64,000 nt of DNA from Carpediemonas membranifera. Its lineage: Eukaryota > Fornicata. The position numbers and the translations under genes were made by a program. Under the pieces are notes generated by a model. That model was not told where the DNA came from. It searched no databases and was given only the letters and a program-made list of their open reading frames with translations. The DNA is taken from contig JAHDYR010000003.1 in assembly GCA_019828565.1 (NCBI GenBank), positions 372,001 to 436,000 on the forward strand. Direction: 5' to 3'. This document shows positions 31,101 through 40,575 of this stretch, in pieces. Each line of letters opens with the position of its first letter. The stretch's first letter is position 1.

Positions 31101-34100
31101 AGTCACTTCGGCAGTGAGGTCCTCGTGGGAAGCAGCGCCTCCTTCGTATCGGCCAAGAGAGAACATAGAGATCTGTGTCGCGTCATGCGGCTCCTTGAAT
31201 GATATGATACGGCGGTTGGATAGTGCCTGGCGATTGAGATAAGAGGCTCCCTGCCGTTTCTTCGCCTTGATCGTCGTGCTCGAGACCATCTGACGGATGA
31301 GCCGACCTGGGATGTGGAGGAAGATGTTATAGTTCCTCTCCTGGAACTTACGGACGTAGTTGAATGACCGTTTCATCAAAAATATCTGGAGAATCACAAG
31401 GATCGCCATAGATACAATCCAGATCACCAAAAAGATCACAGCAGAAGTGTACCAGATTGTATCCAGTGCCTCAGCGATTGAATCAAGGACCCGGTCGAGG
31501 GTCAGGCGGAATTGCCTCGTGATATTGATGACAGAGATCTTGGCAGCAGTGAGGTCACCTGTCGCAGCGGCTCTCAGCATTATGACCAGCGACTGCCCAA
31601 ACGCCACCGGGCTGACGCGGCTGTACTGAAGGATGTCCGGTATGTCCCCAGTGTAGTCTGCAGACATGGTCCATGCATCGTTGAGCTTGGAGAAGACGTC
31701 AGAGGCAATGACTCCGATGACTGTGATGTCGACCGCACTGAGGCCATCCAGGGAGGAGTCAAAGGAGTCAACCGCGGAGTTGACGGACAGTTCAGTGGAG
31801 AACGACCCAGCGTCCCCGACGGAAGTGGTGGCTAGGAAAGATGCACGGGCAGCAGCGACAGATGCCTCCGCGGCGGAGTACTGAAGTGCCATCATCCGGC
31901 TGAGCAGCAGGTTAAGCACATGGAAGCAGAGGGTGGCCGCCACAAAGAGGATGCCGAGGGTAACCATGAGTGTGCAGGCAGACAGTTTCAGTCTCCGGAT
32001 GGTGCTGGACTGAATGGCCGCCCCATGGACGCTCAGGACCTGACCCACGGTCTGGGCGTTGTGGATGGTCGACTGGGCGAGTGACTCACCGTCCGAGTCA
32101 TCTCGGGGCGAGTGGATGGTCTCATTCCTGTTCTCGGCCGAAATCTGATCCGCGATCTCTCGCAGCTTCTCTGCGATGTCAGCCTCCTGCTTGACGTTGG
32201 CCAGGAACTCGGCGTAGTGCTTGATGAGGTGGACGCGGTGGGGGAATGCCCGCAGCACCTCGATGAACAGATGGTCCGCCTGGGACGACTGGGCGTAGAT
32301 GTTCTCGGCCACCCGAGCCAGGTCCTCCGCCCGAGGGTTCTTCGAGTCGAGAGTCTTCCAGAACTGGTGGATGGACCTCCTGGCGCCCTGGGCCAGCACC
32401 TTAGCCTGCCGCTCCTTGTTGTGGAGTTCAGTCAGCTCATCAGAGGTGAAGCCGGTCTCCTGCCGCTGCTTGAGCCGGTTAGCCTCACATCGGACGGCGA
32501 CAAGCATTCCGAGCTCGGCAAACCCGAGAGCTCGAAGGGCACCTCGTTGGATCAATCTCGGTGTCCGCCATATGTCAAAGAGGGCTGCGTCGTGACTGGA
32601 ATCAACATGGATTGAAAATAAGATCTGATGTATCCGACCTGAAGCTGATCTGGTCCTGGCCGCTGCAAGTTGAGTCAATCTAAAGAGTTGGGCGATTAGT
32701 CCTGCCCTAGTCTTGTCAGCCCTGACCGTAGGAGAGGTCACTGATAGCATGTCAAAGCGGTCGGTGTTGTGCTTGATCTTGGCTCTGAACAACCCTCTAA
32801 ACTGCACTTGTAAGAACACGAACTGCATGAGCGAGACGATTCCGATGTCTGGTGGCATGTCATCGTGCTCTAAGGGGATTATACCAGACGTCATGGACTG
32901 CGTCTGAGTCCGCGAGTCCTGCTTGAGTACACCGGATGAAACCCTTGACAAGCCGAGCACGTCAACGGGCGGCTCGGAGTATCTCTTGAACAAAGCAAGC
33001 AGGATGAGGATCTTGAGGCCACATAGGATGACTGCACCGACCACCGCGAAGGCCACACCGAGAATGGCGAGAGATGTGCCCATGACGGAGGTCACGGCGA
33101 CCATAGCCGGCAGCAGGGCGAGCCACACCGCAGTGCCCCAACGTAGGAGGCCGGCGTGGGGAGGGATAGCAACCAGCAAGGCAGTGCTGGCGATGCTGAG
33201 GATGCAGATGACGCATGCGGGGATCAGTGGGCCAATAGAGAGGCCGAGGCCCGCCGCCGCAGTGGTTTGAACGACCGCGACCGCCTCAGCGAGCAGAGGA
33301 ACGATGAATATGGTCTTCGTGGGGAAGTCAACGAACCTTAGAGAAGTGGATGAGACTGTCTCGCTGAAGTGGGCGAGGCGAACCAAGACTGTGAAGACTG
33401 CAAGGACCCCGAGCGCCAGACGGCACAGTACAGAGGCGATGGTGACAAAGTACCAGGCGAAGTCTAACGCTACTAGATCAGCGAGCTCGGCGCCGTCCTT
33501 GAGGAGGGGTGCTGCCAGGAGCTGCGAGCACGGGACGAGGAGGGGGCCTGCGAGAACTCGGAGGAGCGTGTCGAGCAGGGATATTCGTCGCAGGGGGCGG
33601 CCATTGGTGTTGAGGAGAAGCTCCAGCGCGAGCCATGCGAGTGCGAATATGATGAGGCCAGCCAATGCGACGCTGGCACTTATGACCATGGTGGTGTTGG
33701 CACCGATGTATGTGAGTGGTAAAAGGAAACGTATAATCGTAAAGAGCATGCGATCGCGGTGCTTGACGTCAGGGGAGAGGCTGATCGCGACGATAAAGAC
33801 GGGAGTAACAATGTTGAAAACTCGAAGCAATCTGCGCCATTTCCATTGGCGACTGCGCACAGATGAGACATAGAAGCAAAGGCGCTTCTGAAAAATGTTC
33901 AGATCAAGCGGAGAGAGGAAGCCAATAGCTCCAGTCTGCATACGAGACGAGTTACGGGATGTCGAAGCAATCGACCGAGTATGGGGAGAGTCTATGAAGC
34001 TATCAAAGCGTTTGGACGACATTCCCGAGCCGTTCATGTCGTTGGCGCTTCTGTAAGGCTTGAACGCGCTGATCGCGATAAGTGCAGAATAAAAACTGGG

Positions 34101-34211
34101 CGAAGAAAGTGACGGTCGACTCTGACGTGTCGTATGCCTCTTTGCTGGGAAGGAGGTTGGTGCCACTGGGATCACTGCCATTTGACCTGGCCCAATTGTG
34201 TCTGGTTTCAA
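28176..34211 (-). CDS. giant TmcB-like multi-pass membrane protein
   Basis: 2,011 residues, single exon; a later Met (34037 or 34022) is an equally plausible start. The N-terminal ~450 residues hold about ten membrane spans. A soluble TPR-like region at ~600-690 contains FPHRVHLIKHYAEFL followed by an Ala-rich helix, the pattern of the 'tiny macrocysts' TmcB/TmcC-like proteins abundant in metamonads and amoebae. The C-terminal half alternates paired membrane spans with long predicted extracellular helical segments, in three similar blocks, ending in a short tail. Relatives often carry a C-terminal cyclase or kinase domain; none is present here. A membrane sensor or signalling role is plausible but not shown. 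Confidence 0.6.
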   Translation of the reverse strand: MKPDTIGPGQMAVIPVAPTSFPAKRHTTRQSRPSLSSPSFYSALIAISAFKPYRSANDMNGSGMSSKRFDSFIDSPHTRSIASTSRNSSRMQTGAIGFLSPLDLNIFQKRLCFYVSSVRSRQWKWRRLLRVFNIVTPVFIVAISLSPDVKHRDRMLFTIIRFLLPLTYIGANTTMVISASVALAGLIIFALAWLALELLLNTNGRPLRRISLLDTLLRVLAGPLLVPCSQLLAAPLLKDGAELADLVALDFAWYFVTIASVLCRLALGVLAVFTVLVRLAHFSETVSSTSLRFVDFPTKTIFIVPLLAEAVAVVQTTAAAGLGLSIGPLIPACVICILSIASTALLVAIPPHAGLLRWGTAVWLALLPAMVAVTSVMGTSLAILGVAFAVVGAVILCGLKILILLALFKRYSEPPVDVLGLSRVSSGVLKQDSRTQTQSMTSGIIPLEHDDMPPDIGIVSLMQFVFLQVQFRGLFRAKIKHNTDRFDMLSVTSPTVRADKTRAGLIAQLFRLTQLAAARTRSASGRIHQILFSIHVDSSHDAALFDIWRTPRLIQRGALRALGFAELGMLVAVRCEANRLKQRQETGFTSDELTELHNKERQAKVLAQGARRSIHQFWKTLDSKNPRAEDLARVAENIYAQSSQADHLFIEVLRAFPHRVHLIKHYAEFLANVKQEADIAEKLREIADQISAENRNETIHSPRDDSDGESLAQSTIHNAQTVGQVLSVHGAAIQSSTIRRLKLSACTLMVTLGILFVAATLCFHVLNLLLSRMMALQYSAAEASVAAARASFLATTSVGDAGSFSTELSVNSAVDSFDSSLDGLSAVDITVIGVIASDVFSKLNDAWTMSADYTGDIPDILQYSRVSPVAFGQSLVIMLRAAATGDLTAAKISVINITRQFRLTLDRVLDSIAEALDTIWYTSAVIFLVIWIVSMAILVILQIFLMKRSFNYVRKFQERNYNIFLHIPGRLIRQMVSSTTIKAKKRQGASYLNRQALSNRRIISFKEPHDATQISMFSLGRYEGGAASHEDLTAEVTVEGDGPTTLDTVSTATDEIGKFSSDEDDDEGEALRMNQEKAIDILDNPVLTLEVNPLEGVDLAEVARTLAKQHGSLRLRLRFIWVALILMLVMGISLLCLLVGASIVLVTLYPQLTSSFTTANDIVTRLEHLQDLVDQRTWSAMRFAQGPYLDAESIHWAVRDAREDVTEAIELSVESHSIQDNLLAALNAESAAEYIETNSVLLARSAWGYNLGTRCQLTDYSYDITTETTYSSDHTTYYTERAQYGYYSDSAADLELDSDTKSSIAQAVMADSKYWKFKDTSADAIDDVKSYLLDRSKSEVESLVTEQSIVLTVQNNSLRILLGLRVVATTVLIVALLINVRLKVIDFRRLDVLREMYRMSSESAQLDDPMHTDTGMSSATTSASNLSLRSSVSRASAASAASITSRGSKHSVSLSIGSLMRSASEVTCVDGDGDTNAGFVRKMRTLSQNLFLNVIAMIVVMFCISIALNSIALAIAENIATMTLEANDNNQIKHDYLRDTSDFHTTVRQTLKTARLFAQRFKTADLYTLKSILAEDPTLFVNNYEVDDDFAATAESLQRSWADVVHIVRVSAQLGIWAASIPDSVAGSMDGYAFNITAETGSAHLSILYPDRMVYSNTASDEILSRGEQAALARSLLFDAYFAELVDSIYDCSNKLSTELSSVIDTAVTDTWSRTIVQIFLFLVFLASILGTYYMFCRSVLKIATPPALQSINVVRQQVSLLRLRRFEQISTGTLTGIAFLFTAFVSYTLIVYLPITQSAAIPIEGARAADVFNAASLLVGVASSPTTSTSDYARVTSRVREIDRAAISLSDSNTLALFADAFPDRSDDREISSPIECGGTTPREALAVFKNAVSSLDPDFGSCVCVDGTQSADFANALGVAQALAELYSSNMASLHRLVQAVHYVYWVGQAPILVICLVSLIVVYRLAFVPIFRRLSDDEAMVRGLLTMIPKDQVVPDTLLGDFLGVEKR

Positions 34212-34368
34212 AGCTGCGAACGGAATGAAAGAGACAAGATGCGAAAGCCTTGAAATGAAGAATAGAGGCAGGAGTCCGGCTCAAAAGTACGTGTTCCCCC
34301 TGATTGAGTGGCCAATATGTTTTGCCAGATTAGGTCTCGTCGCTGCTCGGTGCAATACATCCGACGTA

Positions 34369-34778
34369 ATGTCCGACCCCGTCCAGATTGGTACTGCTTT
34401 CGTGAAGTTCTACTATCAGACATTCGATACTGACCGGGCAAACCTCGCGAGCCTCTACGTTCGTTCCGCCGCCGATCTTTTCTCACACAGCAGGCCAACT
34501 CCATGCTCACGTTCTCTGGCGCTCAAGCTATGGGGTCTGCGGCCATTATGGAGAAGCTCACCTCGCTTTCTTTCCGCAAGGTCCAGCACGACGTCGAGGG
34601 CCTCAACATCAACATCCAGCCCACCGTCAACGACAGCATCCTTGTCTTCGTCTCCGGCCAGCTCATCGCCGATGATGACAGCGATCACCCCATGATGTTC
34701 TCGCAGGTGTTCACACTGTGCCCGTCCAACGGCCAGTGGTTCATCCTCAACGATATCTTCAACCTCTCATTCCTGTAA
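34369..34778 (+). CDS. NTF2: nuclear transport factor 2, 2 exons
   Basis: Exon 1 (34369-34458) and exon 2 (34491-34778) are joined across a 32-nt intron (34459-34490, GTTCGT...CTCACACAG). The product is 125 residues, the usual NTF2 size. Exon 1 has FVKFYYQTFDTDRANLASLY and exon 2 continues with ANSMLTFSGAQAMGSAAIME, the conserved NTF2 block, then helix and strands to the C-terminus with HPMMFSQVFTL and WFILNDIF. NTF2 imports RanGDP into the nucleus by binding FG nucleoporins. The gene starts 158 bp from the longest version of the divergent TmcB-like gene, so the two probably share an upstream region. Confidence 0.93.
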
Positions 34779-35020
34779 AGGGATCGTAAATGCTTATAGA
34801 ATAGCTTAGGCAGGGTGTTGATGGTGTTGACTGGTAGTGCCCTTGGTGAACTAGCCTTGGGCAGTGAGAGGTGAGGTCGGCGGCATGCTTTTCCAAATCG
34901 ATTATTTTGAATGATCGACCATTTCACGCTAATACGCACTGTAAGAGCCACAAGCCGGATGATTTCTATTCTCATCAAATGATGAATTGCATAAACTGCG
35001 AAATTTCTCTTGATCTCAAA

Positions 35021-35363
35021 ATGGCTGAAGAAGAGCGCCCCGGCGAAAACGAAATCGTCCCTCAAACCGTATGTTCCATTTACCTTCATTACGCAGGAAG
35101 TTGCGGATGCTAACGAGAACACTGCGAGCAGCCAGCTGAACCTTCAAGTTCTTCCCACCAGAACATATCTTGATCAGACTGTGGTACCTGTATTGCTTCA
35201 GGGCCTTTCTGCTCTTGTTCAGGAGCGTCCTCCGAACCCCATTGAGTATCTTGCAGCTTTCCTCATGAGGCACTCCGACCAGACCAAGAAGGAGGAAGTC
35301 CACGATGACGAGCCGTCTGACGATGAGGAGGCTGATGCTGCGGATGAGAAGATCGCTGAATAA
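35021..35363 (+). CDS. DPY30: DPY30-domain protein, 2 exons
   Basis: Exon 1 (35021-35068) and exon 2 (35097-35363) flank a 28-nt intron (GTATGT...TACGCAG). The 104-residue product has a central Dpy-30 motif: [19 protein letters not shown], then [16 protein letters not shown], a two-helix dimerisation hairpin. The C-terminus is acidic. DPY30 dimers dock ASH2L in COMPASS H3K4 methyltransferases, and the same motif serves as an anchoring module in flagellar radial spokes; size and simplicity favour the chromatin protein, but the sequence does not decide. Length matches DPY30 (~99). Confidence 0.85.
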
Positions 35364-35561
35364 ATTGCCACACTATCCATAGGATCGCACAGTTTGAAGA
35401 CACTGAGCGAAGAACAAGATCGTACTTCCAGCATCATGAGCATGAACATATGAGCATTAGGCTGTACTCGAGCACTACGAAGCATGAGAGAGTGCTTACC
35501 AGACCCATGCGCAGTCGAAATTCGGGCAAATTCTGGAGACGAGAGCCGGAGCTGGAACTGA

Positions 35562-37192
35562 ATGAGTAACGACGATTCAGACGTATTGAATCTCAACAAT
35601 ATTCTGAATCAAGCCCTAAAGCTGTCATCTGAGGGTGTTTGTATTCCATTCCTTCCTCCTTCATGCTCACACAGAAGATCACCGTCAAAAACACCTGGAA
35701 TCTCAGTTTAATCGAGCATATTGACGAGGTTCTCAATCTAGACGTCTCAAATGACGCAACAGACAACACATTCCAGCGGGCAAGTGCCACCATCGACGCT
35801 AGCGTCAAGATCTACTCCACACGTGTGGACGCCATCCACAAGGAGACGTACTCCCTGCTGGGTGGGCTGAACATCAACAGCCGTGCCACCCTCGACGAGG
35901 ATGAAGACGAAGTGAAGGATGAAAACGGAGAGCCAACTGTCACCCGCCGTACCCGCACAATTCGCCCCGCCCTCGAGCAAGACCCCGCAAAGTTGCTCAT
36001 GGACCTCACTGTGGATCCTAATATAGGTGAGATGGAGCGTCAGGCCAAGCTCTGCGGCGACTCATCAGCGGCCAACAACCTGGTAATGGCCCGCTTCCCC
36101 ATTCTCGCCGACCCTGTGCCTGTGCTCGATCCAAGAAACGCCACCATAGTATTCGCTATAGATGAGATGCAGATCGCCCCTGGTGAGATGGCAGGCGGCT
36201 CTTTTGAGTTCGTGGGATCCCTCTTTTCCGCTGTCGAGGAGGCACTTTACGGGGCTCGCCAGGATGACTCTGGCGAGGTCGCTGAGCAATATGCTTCCCT
36301 TGCCATGGACAACGGTCCCGACTCAGACTCCGACGACGATGCAGGCGTCGCGCCAGACTTCGACGCCGACTTTGGCGATGCCGAGGGCGACTGGACAATA
36401 GGCAATGCAGTCGAGGCGGCCCTTAACGTGGCATCCCCTGGTGGGATCACCTCCATGGCGACGATGGTGACGCTGCCGGAGACCTCGACGACTGCCTGGG
36501 CGGAGGTCTGGAAAAACCCGGTGAAGATCACTGCTGCTAAGACAAAGACTGCGGGCAAGGCTGCTGCAAAGGCATCGGCCCCCACAGTGGCGTGGGAGGA
36601 GGCCGTGCCCCTCAAGATGATGGCTCGTGCAACGAAGACTGCAGCCAAGACACACGGTGAGAGCAATTGGGCGCCCAGGACAGCCTCCACGTTCAATCCT
36701 CAGCGGCTGACCAAGATGGGTTTCATCCGCCGTCACGCAGTATACCACGGCGCTGTTGCTCGCCAGGCCGACCAAGGATACGGTTGGCCTGGGGACGATG
36801 ACGCTGGCATGGATGAGGTTGAGGCCCTCATCAACGACCTCGACCTGGCCCCGGCAGACACAGACTCCGACTCGGACCTCGAGTTCGGACTGGAGGTGCC
36901 TGACAGCTTTGAGGGCGGGGCAGACGGTGTGGGTCTCGGGGTGACAGCGGCAAGGAAGCAGGTCGACCTGCACCGACTGAAGGTCTCCATGGCCGCCGAG
37001 TTTGACCAGAAGCCGGGAGAGTCAGCGTTTAGCGGCATGATGATGCGAATGCCGGAGATCCACAAGTTCAGCGACTGCGACGCCGTGAGCGTGCCCATCG
37101 CTTTCGTCACCCTCCTCCACCTGTGCAACGACAGAGGGATCATGTTGGAGAATTCTGGGGATGATGTGAAGATTATTGCGCCCGAAAATTAA
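35562..37192 (+). CDS. CAPH: condensin subunit CAP-H (Barren/kleisin), 2 exons
   Basis: Exon 1 (35562-35636, 25 codons) and exon 2 (35675-37192) flank a 38-nt intron (GTTTGT...CTCACACAG). The 530-residue product starts with the Barren block: KITVKNTWNLSLIEHIDEVL, then FQRASATIDASVKIYSTRVD and ETYSLLGGLN. The middle is acidic and poorly conserved. The end (PEIHKFSDCDAVSVPIAFVT, then LLHLCNDRGIMLE) is the kleisin C-terminal winged helix that caps an SMC head. CAP-H closes the condensin ring on chromosomes during mitosis. At ~530 residues it is shorter than most CAP-H proteins (~700), the loss being in the linker. Confidence 0.93.
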
Positions 37193-37431
37193 GCAGGACC
37201 TTTTATAAACATGCAGGCAGCTCTTTATTTGTGATTCCTTGGAACAGTGAGTAAAGAGAATAATGCGGCATTGCCATGGCTCATTGGGTGGTTTAGCAGT
37301 CCCAATCCATGTATGGCGCAAAAAAAGTGACGTTCCTCGCCCCCAGTCGCTTTGTTTTTCTTGATGTACTCACTCGGCCAAACTCAGCAAAATGCACAGT
37401 CGTCGGAGTCACAAGTTCGAGCTTTTTGCTT

Positions 37432-40335
37432 ATGGCTGATACAGACGCTACTGTACCTCATGAGCCTCCGAAGGTTACTGAAGAGGTTCGTACAAGCCAC
37501 TCTCCTGCTCCCGAGTTCCAAACCATCCGTTCTTCTCCGACTCCCGATAAGCTAACCACGCTTGAGATCGAAGAGGAGCAGGGGAACCAATTCATGCGTA
37601 TTATGGGCCTTGTTTTCGGCCCCTTCCTCCGCGAGTGCTGGGCCATTTTGATCCAGACAGTTTTTCTTCTCGTGAAGGACGCACTAGTCTCCATCCGCAG
37701 TGTTGGTGCCACGGCGTTCCATATTCTCAACCCTATCCTCTTCATTTTCGCGGTGTGGGTCATCCAGCAAGCCCTTGCCGCTTTCGACCTTTTCCCCGCC
37801 AGCTATGGCAGCGACGACAAGTTCTCCGTCGACTACCAAGCCTACGACGTCCCTGTCTGCACTCCCGGCTCCTCTGGCAACTGCTACACCCTCATGGCTA
37901 TCCCTAGTACCTCCACGTACACGTCCCTCCTCACTGAGTTTGCCAGCTACGCCGGCCTGCCTGCTGCCACTGTTGCCCCCGTCAACGACGACATCACCGA
38001 CGCCGCCTCTTTTGACAGCTATATGAGCTCCGAAGAGAAACGCAACTCGACGCTCTTTGCCGTTGAGTTCACATCCTACGACCTGGCCGGAGCGGGTGTC
38101 GAGTACGTTCTGCACTACGACCAGAACTACTGGACTTGTTCTTCCATGTCCGCGTCCGAATGCACCTCCCCCTACGAGTGGCTGGAGCTCCCCATGCTCA
38201 ACGCCCTCGACGCTTTCTTCGCTGGCAAGATCACGGGCCTTGATGTCACTTTCGACCTTGGCGACAACCTCTTACCCCCGCACCCCGGTCAGGATGACTT
38301 CCAGATCTTCTCTGTCTTCGGCTCCATGGTCCTCTTCGCTATTTTCTCGATCCACACTGTCATTTTCAGCGCCCAGATCGTCACTGAGAAGGAAAACAGA
38401 ATCCGCGCCTACATGAAGGTCGTCGGTCTCCGTACCATCTCCTACTGGGCTTCGTTTATCATTTACATGTCGGTTATCATCACTCTTAACATCATTGTTC
38501 TGATTATCTCCGGCTGGTGCTTCCGTTTCCGCATGTTCACCGAGACGAACGTGCTTCTTTTGTTTGTTTGCTTTGCAACGTACGGCTACTCGATCATTGC
38601 TCTCTGCATCCTCATCGCCGCCGTTGTCAAGACCTCCCGCCTGGCTTCCCTCGCCTCCTTCGCCTTCCTCATTGTCTCGTGCGTCCTCGCGCCCATGGCA
38701 TCCGGCCTCCTCTTCGCCATCCTCCAGAACGACGATACTCCCGTGAACAACGTCGTTATGAAGATCCTCGAGGCCATCTCCCCCCTTCTTTTCTACCAGA
38801 ACGTCGAGAAGCTCAACGCCGTCTCGGATGGTGTGTCGGACCCACTTACTTTCTCCGACCTCGAATGGACTAACGACACTGAGGAGGTTACTTTCCTCCG
38901 CGGGAACGTGCTCATGATCGTTTATTCCACGATCTACTTCATCGTCGCCTTCTACCTCGACTCGATCAGCGACGCCAACGGTGTCGGGAAGCACCCACTC
39001 TGGCCTCTCATCCCTTGGAAGGTCTTCACGTTCCTCGAGCCCCTCGTCAACCGCTACTGGAACCGGATCCGCGGCCGCATCCACATCCCCCTGCTCTCTG
39101 AGCCCGCCTGGCCGCCCCTCGACGACGAGGACATCCACGCCGAGGTCCGCGCCGTCCACGAGGCCGGCCCCGACACGCCCCTGGTCGTCAAGGACCTCGT
39201 CAAGCGTTTCCGCAAGTTCCCTGTGGTCCGGTCCCCCAAGGACTTCGTCGCCGTCAAGGGCATGAACATGATGGTCAAGCCCAACGAGCTGCTTTGCCTG
39301 CTCGGCCCCAACGGTGCCGGCAAGACCACCACCATCTCCATGATGTCTGGCCTCTTCGCCCCCACCGCCGGCGACGGCCTCGTCTACGGCCGCTCGATCT
39401 CGACCGAGATGCACGTCGTCCGGAAGATGACCGGCATGTGCCCCCAGCACGACGTCTGCACCTTCCAGCAGCTCACCGCCTCCGAGCACATCATGCTCTT
39501 CGCTGCCATCAAGGGCCTCTCCATCCGCCAGCTCCGCCGTGAGATCAAGGACCGCATTGCTGATGTCAACCTCCAGGACCAGGCCCGCTCCCGCGTGTCC
39601 TCCTTCTCTGGTGGCATGCGCCGCCGTCTGTCGATCGCCATCTCCCTTATCGGATCTCCCCGCCTCATCTTCCTCGACGAGCCCACCACCGGCCTCGACC
39701 CGGTCGTCCGTGCGGCGATCTGGGCCATCATCATGAAGCAGAAGGAGCAGTCCGCCATCGTCCTCACCACCCACTCTATGGAGGAGGCTGACGTCCTCGG
39801 TGACCGCATCGCCATCATGGCGTTCGGCCGTAACCGCTGCATCGGCACGTCCATCCGCCTCAAGACCCGCTTTGGCGCCGGCTACAAGATCGTCCTGTCA
39901 CCCAAGGACGCTGTCGAGGCTGACATGGCCACTGTTTGCCGGGAGCTGTACCAGCAGATCGCCCAGTCGGTCCCTGAAGTCGTCCTCGACTCTGTTGACC
40001 AACGCACCATGCATATAAGCCTCCCAAAGGAAGCTAACGACCGTGTGCCCGAGCTCCTGGCCGCCATTGAGGCTATCAAGGCCCGCATTGGGGATATGGC
40101 CATCGAGCTCTCCACCCTTGAAGACGTTTTCATCACTGTCGCCAAGACCTCCCAGGCCGAGGAGTTCGGCAGCGACGACAAGGACGACCTGCCCGACGCC
40201 TCTGTTGACCTGAGCGCGAGCCAGACACCATACAATGGCCGCTCTGAGCACCCATCGATGGGCAACATGGCGCCCAGCCCTGCATGGCAGAGCGACCACG
40301 ATCTGGAGACCATCCAGAGCTCAGACGAGGCTTGA
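37432..40335 (+). CDS. ABCA-family half transporter
   Basis: 967 residues from Met at 37432; upstream in-frame sequence is unlike the rest. One membrane domain (a first span near residue ~100, an extracellular loop ~125-300, then about six spans at ~300-530) precedes one nucleotide-binding domain. Walker A is GPNGAGKTTT (~residue 625), the Q-loop CPQHDV, the signature FSGGMRRRLSIA, Walker B RLIFLDEPTTGLDP and the switch His TTHSMEEAD. ABCA proteins move lipids; as a half transporter it should dimerise. Strongly C-ending codons suggest high expression and create a 500-codon artefactual frame on the opposite strand. The C-terminal ~50 residues are Ser/Asp-rich. Single exon. Confidence 0.93.
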   Translation: MADTDATVPHEPPKVTEEVRTSHSPAPEFQTIRSSPTPDKLTTLEIEEEQGNQFMRIMGLVFGPFLRECWAILIQTVFLLVKDALVSIRSVGATAFHILNPILFIFAVWVIQQALAAFDLFPASYGSDDKFSVDYQAYDVPVCTPGSSGNCYTLMAIPSTSTYTSLLTEFASYAGLPAATVAPVNDDITDAASFDSYMSSEEKRNSTLFAVEFTSYDLAGAGVEYVLHYDQNYWTCSSMSASECTSPYEWLELPMLNALDAFFAGKITGLDVTFDLGDNLLPPHPGQDDFQIFSVFGSMVLFAIFSIHTVIFSAQIVTEKENRIRAYMKVVGLRTISYWASFIIYMSVIITLNIIVLIISGWCFRFRMFTETNVLLLFVCFATYGYSIIALCILIAAVVKTSRLASLASFAFLIVSCVLAPMASGLLFAILQNDDTPVNNVVMKILEAISPLLFYQNVEKLNAVSDGVSDPLTFSDLEWTNDTEEVTFLRGNVLMIVYSTIYFIVAFYLDSISDANGVGKHPLWPLIPWKVFTFLEPLVNRYWNRIRGRIHIPLLSEPAWPPLDDEDIHAEVRAVHEAGPDTPLVVKDLVKRFRKFPVVRSPKDFVAVKGMNMMVKPNELLCLLGPNGAGKTTTISMMSGLFAPTAGDGLVYGRSISTEMHVVRKMTGMCPQHDVCTFQQLTASEHIMLFAAIKGLSIRQLRREIKDRIADVNLQDQARSRVSSFSGGMRRRLSIAISLIGSPRLIFLDEPTTGLDPVVRAAIWAIIMKQKEQSAIVLTTHSMEEADVLGDRIAIMAFGRNRCIGTSIRLKTRFGAGYKIVLSPKDAVEADMATVCRELYQQIAQSVPEVVLDSVDQRTMHISLPKEANDRVPELLAAIEAIKARIGDMAIELSTLEDVFITVAKTSQAEEFGSDDKDDLPDASVDLSASQTPYNGRSEHPSMGNMAPSPAWQSDHDLETIQSSDEA

Positions 40336-40575
40336 GTGAGTAAAGTTTGTTTTTAATCCATGGCTGAGGTTGGTCTTATTCTTTTGGGGTGAATCTCTTC
40401 GACAGTAATCTCTTGTCAAGAATCGTTCGTTTGGCCAGACAGTCAATATGTCTGACTGGTAGAAGTCTTGCAAGAAGCGAACGATGTGTGATCTGTTCAA
40501 GGTCGACCCGCGTCCAAGAGAGTCGATGTCAGCACTGTTATGTTCGTGAGATTAGATAAACTACCCCATTTATAT
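40336..40575. other. intergenic between convergent genes
   Basis: About 240 bp between the ABCA stop and the GET3 stop. No feature recognised. Confidence 0.3.

Noticed and set aside
35639-35674. CAP-H starting at 35639
   Set aside because: Those codons lie inside a 38-nt intron; exon 1 at 35562 restores the conserved N-terminal helix.
38272-39774. 500-codon minus-strand open frame
   Set aside because: Lies antisense to the ABCA transporter; low-complexity Asp/Glu/Gly/Val composition produced by that gene's strong C-ending codon bias.
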